DNA of 64,000 nucleotides from Nitrincola tapanii. Lineage in GTDB: Bacteria; Pseudomonadota; Gammaproteobacteria; Pseudomonadales; Balneatricaceae. The notes below the pieces were generated by a model. That model saw nothing but the letters and a program-made list of their open reading frames with translations, was not told where the DNA came from and did no database searches. A program made the position numbers and the translations under genes. The stretch's first letter is position 1, and the number at the start of each line of letters is the position of its first letter. Location: assembly GCF_008368715.1 (NCBI RefSeq), contig NZ_SMRS01000002.1, positions 297,484 through 361,483 on the forward strand, read 5' to 3'. Shown in pieces: positions 62,345 through 64,000 of the stretch.

Positions 62345-62357
62345 CGGAGCGTTAAAT
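62299..62357 (+). other. attC2 recombination site (brnTA cassette)
   Basis: Exactly 59 bases, from the inverse core TGCTAAT (62299-62305) to the core GTTAAAT (62351-62357), which fits GTTRRRY fully. The stem CCGCT-AAAGTG / CACTTT-AGCGG has extrahelical bases on the left arm, and an inner CACCGC/GCGGTG hairpin closes it. TGCTAA is the complement of TTAGCA at the cassette's 5' end (61762-61767). Confidence 0.85.
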
Positions 62358-62422
62358 TTTTTGCCTACCCTTGTAGACTATGCTGTAATACGTTGTAGTC
62401 ACCAAATTCGAGGGTCATAGTC

Positions 62423-62695
62423 ATGAGCGTCACCACAGTTCGCCTTCAAGCAGAAGTTGAACAGCATCTGGAAGCAATTGCCAGCAGGCTGCACCGTAGC
62501 AAAGGTTGGGTGATCAACCAGGCACTATCGGAATACATAGAAAAGCAGCAGCTTGAGCAAGAGCGGTGGAAACAAACGTTAGAGGCAATGGAGTCTGCTG
62601 CCCAAGGCAAGGTTGTTGATGCCAGCGAAGTTCACAGTTGGCTGAATAGCTGGGGAACCGAAAACGAGCAGGATGCGCCTAGGTCAGGTAAGTGA
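62423..62695 (+). CDS. Ribbon-helix-helix antitoxin (CopG/RelB/ParD type)
   Basis: This 90-residue protein opens with S-V-T-T-V-R-L-Q-A-E-V-E-Q-H-L-E and continues S-K-G-W-V-I-N-Q-A-L-S-E-Y-I, a ribbon-helix-helix DNA-binding domain. A charged C-terminal tail follows that should wrap the toxin. GAGGG precedes the ATG by seven bases. The stop overlaps the GTG of the toxin gene by four bases (GTGA). The pair fits RelB/ParD antitoxins encoded with ParE-type toxins. It fills the third cassette, which begins TTAAAT at 62352. Confidence 0.85.
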   Translation: MSVTTVRLQAEVEQHLEAIASRLHRSKGWVINQALSEYIEKQQLEQERWKQTLEAMESAAQGKVVDASEVHSWLNSWGTENEQDAPRSGK

Positions 62696-62973
62696 AGCTG
62701 GTTTACACGGACGAAGCCATTGATGACTTGAAACGCCTCAGGGAGTTCGTTGCGGTGCACAACCCGTCGGCGGCAGCCAGGATTGCCACCGAACTGGTTG
62801 GCAAAATCGAATTACTTCCAGACTTCCCCAAAATGGGCACGCCAGTTGAAATGGCACCGGTACCTGACTCTGTTCGAGATATGGTTTTCGGAAAATACGT
62901 TGTTCGATATTCAGTTCATGCCAGTACCATCATTATTCTCCGGGTGTGGCATGGCCTTGAGGGTGAACGATAG
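62692..62973 (+). CDS. RelE/ParE-family toxin
   Basis: The GTG at 62692 overlaps the antitoxin stop. The 93-residue product has the ParE pattern: V-Y-T-D-E-A-I-D-D-L-K-R-L-R-E-F, a helix with N-P-S-A-A-A-R-I, the L-P-D-F-P-K-M-G-T-P turn and the final V-V-R-Y-S-V-H-A-S-T-I-I-I-L-R-V-W-H-G strands. ParE toxins poison gyrase and RelE toxins cut mRNA; which applies here is not certain, but the C-terminal W-H motif fits ParE better. The stop lies three bases before attC3. Confidence 0.88.
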   Translation: MKLVYTDEAIDDLKRLREFVAVHNPSAAARIATELVGKIELLPDFPKMGTPVEMAPVPDSVRDMVFGKYVVRYSVHASTIIILRVWHGLEGER

Positions 62974-62975
62974 CA

Positions 62976-63041
62976 ATTTAACCCGGACGCCCTTGTCTCC
63001 GCTTCGCTGCGTCAAGGTCGCCGCTGCGCTCTGCGTTAACC
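62976..63041 (+). other. attC3 recombination site (relB/parE-type cassette)
   Basis: The inverse core ATTTAAC (62976-62982) fits RYYYAAC exactly and is the complement of GTTAAAT, the core at 62351-62357 that starts the same cassette. The site ends at GTTAACC (63035-63041), six of seven bases of GTTRRRY. CGG-CG and CCTTG in the left arm pair with CAAGG and CG-CCG in the right arm. The site is 66 bases long. Confidence 0.8.
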
Positions 63042-63056
63042 CTTTTTCTTACTGCC

Positions 63057-63084
63057 TTGCACAGATCCGTCAATGACGTATAAT
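63057..63084 (+). promoter_or_regulatory. Promoter of the decayed RelE-like cassette gene
   Basis: TTGCAC (63057-63062) and a consensus TATAAT (63079-63084) are separated by 16 bases. The -10 ends seven bases before the ATG of the RelE-like pseudogene, so this transcript too would start at or next to the start codon. Confidence 0.72.
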
Positions 63085-63091
63085 TATCGCC

Positions 63092-63283
63092 ATGTATACA
63101 ATCATCGAAACCCCTACATTCGAAGCGGATGCCAGAAATATTTGAACCGAGGAGGAGCGCAATGCGTTCTTCGGGTGGTTGGCCGCTAATCCGGAGATTG
63201 GTGATCTTATACCTGGCAGTGGAGGATGTAGAAAGGTTCGGTGGTCGATAGCGGGTTTAGGTAAGCGTGGTGGGGTGCGAGTG
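63092..63283 (+). pseudogene. RelE/HigB-like toxin, stop-interrupted and truncated by IS3
   Basis: From the ATG at 63092 the frame reads M-Y-T-I-I-E-T-P-T-F-E-A-D-A-R-N-I and then TGA (63143-63145) where relatives have Trp. It continues T-E-E-E-R-N-A-F-F-G-W-L-A-A-N-P-E-I-G-D, G-S-G-G-C-R-K-V-R-W-S and G-K-R-G-G-V-R-V. The similarity ends at 63283, where the IS3 element begins, so the last strands are lost. This is a RelE-family toxin of the fourth cassette. No antitoxin remains; it may lie beyond the IS3 element. Confidence 0.82.
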
Positions 63284-64000
63284 AATCGACCAGCCTTCTG
63301 TAGACCGCTCATTAGTTGTAATTGCCAAGCTTCTCATACTCCAGTGGAGGCATGTCATCAGCATGGCTGTGTTTACGTTTAGAGTTATAAAACATCTCGA
63401 TGTAATCGAAAATATCTGCTCGGGCTTTTTCCCGAGTTTGATAGATCTTTCGCTTCACCCGCTCCCGTTTGAGCAGTTGAAAGAAGCTTTCCGCAACAGC
63501 GTTGTCATGGCAGTTTCCACGTCGGCTCATGCTGGGATATAAATTGTGAGCCTTTAGGAAATTCTGCCATTCATAGCCTGTGAACTGGCTGCCCTGGTCA
63601 GAGTGTATTAATACCCTGTTCTTAGGTTTACGGCGCCATACAGCGGCCAATAAAGCCTGTATCACAAGCTCGCCCTCCATTCGCGAACTCATCGACCATC
63701 CAATCACAGCTCGTGAGTAAAGGTCGAGTACGACTGCAAGGTAGAGCCATCCTTCATGCGTACGGATATATGTAATATCGGTGACCCAAGATTGATTGGG
63801 CAGGTCAGGAGAGAAGGCTCTATCCAAGTGATTTTCAGCCACCAAGGTGGATTTTCCGCCATACAGGCCTCGACGCTTTTTATAACCTACCTGAGCCTTG
63901 ATTCCCTCTTGTCGCATCAGTCGTGCTACGCGATGTTTACTGCAAGTTTCACCCAAGTCTCTAAGGTCGCTCTGGATCTTTCGATAACCATACACGCAGC
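63282..64000 (-). mobile_element. IS3-family insertion sequence, right part outside window
   Basis: The toxin pseudogene stops matching at about 63283, and the IS end probably starts with TGAATCGACC at 63282, a plausible IS3-type terminus (TG...CA). The element extends past the window edge, so its other end, orfA and target duplication cannot be seen. It carries the integrase-like orfB on the minus strand. Confidence 0.7.
63312..64000 (-). CDS. IS3-family transposase OrfB (rve integrase core), partial
   Basis: The frame is open to the window edge, so the 5' end is missing; a GTG at 63995 is internal. The visible 229 residues or so begin near Y-G-Y-R-K-I, typical of IS3 OrfB. The DDE core is intact: the first Asp in S-W-V-T-D-I-T-Y-I, the second in L-I-H-S-D-Q-G-S-Q-F-T, and the Glu in N-A-V-A-E-S-F-F, with the K/R 7 residues on. 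The protein ends with a Y-N-x-K-R-x-H segment. The gene catalyses copy-out transposition with OrfA by programmed frameshifting. The subgroup is not assigned. Confidence 0.9.
   Translation of the reverse strand, partial: CVYGYRKIQSDLRDLGETCSKHRVARLMRQEGIKAQVGYKKRRGLYGGKSTLVAENHLDRAFSPDLPNQSWVTDITYIRTHEGWLYLAVVLDLYSRAVIGWSMSSRMEGELVIQALLAAVWRRKPKNRVLIHSDQGSQFTGYEWQNFLKAHNLYPSMSRRGNCHDNAVAESFFQLLKRERVKRKIYQTREKARADIFDYIEMFYNSKRKHSHADDMPPLEYEKLGNYN

Larger units (their letters stand above)
59502..63281 (+). mobile_element. Integron cassette array of toxin-antitoxin modules, no integrase in view
   Basis: Three complete cassettes (59502-60177, 61762-62351, 62352-63035) and a decayed fourth lie head-to-tail on the plus strand. 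Each complete cassette holds one short two-gene toxin-antitoxin operon and ends in an attC-like palindrome of 59-71 bases. The 5' bases of each cassette (TTAAGC, TTAGCA, TTAAAT) are complementary to the inverse core of its own attC (GCTTAAC, TGCTAAT, ATTTAAC), as expected if each cassette excised as a circle. The antitoxin or toxin stop codons lie in or beside the attC. No intI gene is in the window, so the region is CALIN-like unless one lies beyond the right edge. Confidence 0.82.

Noticed and set aside
1..64000. CRISPR arrays, tRNA and rRNA genes
   Set aside because: Reading both strands, no regularly spaced direct repeats of CRISPR type, no cloverleaf with a T-loop consensus, and no rRNA sequence were seen; a dedicated RNA search was not possible.

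Overview
The window is a chromosomal segment of a motile gammaproteobacterium. The evidence is the metG / apbC / dcd neighbourhood, a 188-residue Dcd of the Pseudomonas type, TrmA, TmcA, an RND efflux operon, NhaR and YfcG homologues, and many chemoreceptors. The genus cannot be fixed from the sequence; an aquatic Pseudomonas/Oceanospirillales-like bacterium fits. No rRNA, tRNA or CRISPR array was seen.

Layout. 0-3 kb: the 3' part of dsbD and a complete AbiEi/AbiEii type IV toxin-antitoxin operon with two matched inverted repeats in its promoter region. 3-24 kb: housekeeping and signalling genes. These are an isochorismatase-like hydrolase, an adrenodoxin-reductase-like flavoprotein, a secreted histidine phosphatase, a GGDEF-EAL protein, a cNMP-binding/HDOD protein, GDPD, GST, a degenerate GGDEF protein coupled to tmcA, a CigR-like protein with a lipoprotein, a VWA / J-domain pair, metG, trmA, apbC and dcd, and two unknown acidic proteins. 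24-30 kb: a self-regulated tetR-MFP-RND-tolC efflux operon whose operator sits inside the promoter spacer. 30-36 kb: a diguanylate cyclase, an aspartate aminotransferase, uvrB, an nhaR-like regulator and small proteins.

36.6-59 kb is a dense sensory island. It holds a soluble chemoreceptor with two FixL/DosP-like haem PAS domains, and a 1498-residue CheB-CheR-PAS-GGDEF-EAL fusion. Next come a bacteriophytochrome photosensory core with no output domain and its haem oxygenase. The rest is three membrane chemoreceptors (one combining an Aer-type FAD PAS with a periplasmic CxxCH haem domain), a PAS/zinc protein, dinB, a REC-HD-GYP phosphodiesterase, a BvgS-like hybrid kinase, a kinase remnant and a REC-hemerythrin protein. 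Together they suggest coupled sensing of light, oxygen and redox state feeding into chemotaxis and c-di-GMP. No cheA or cheW is present.

59.5-63.3 kb is a small integron cassette array with no integrase in view. Three toxin-antitoxin cassettes (higBA, brnTA, relB/parE-type) each end in an attC-like palindrome, and the inverse core of each attC is complementary to the 5' end of its own cassette. A decayed RelE-like cassette follows. An IS1182-family element with an internally deleted transposase and an IS3-family element have invaded the array; the IS3 element runs off the right edge.
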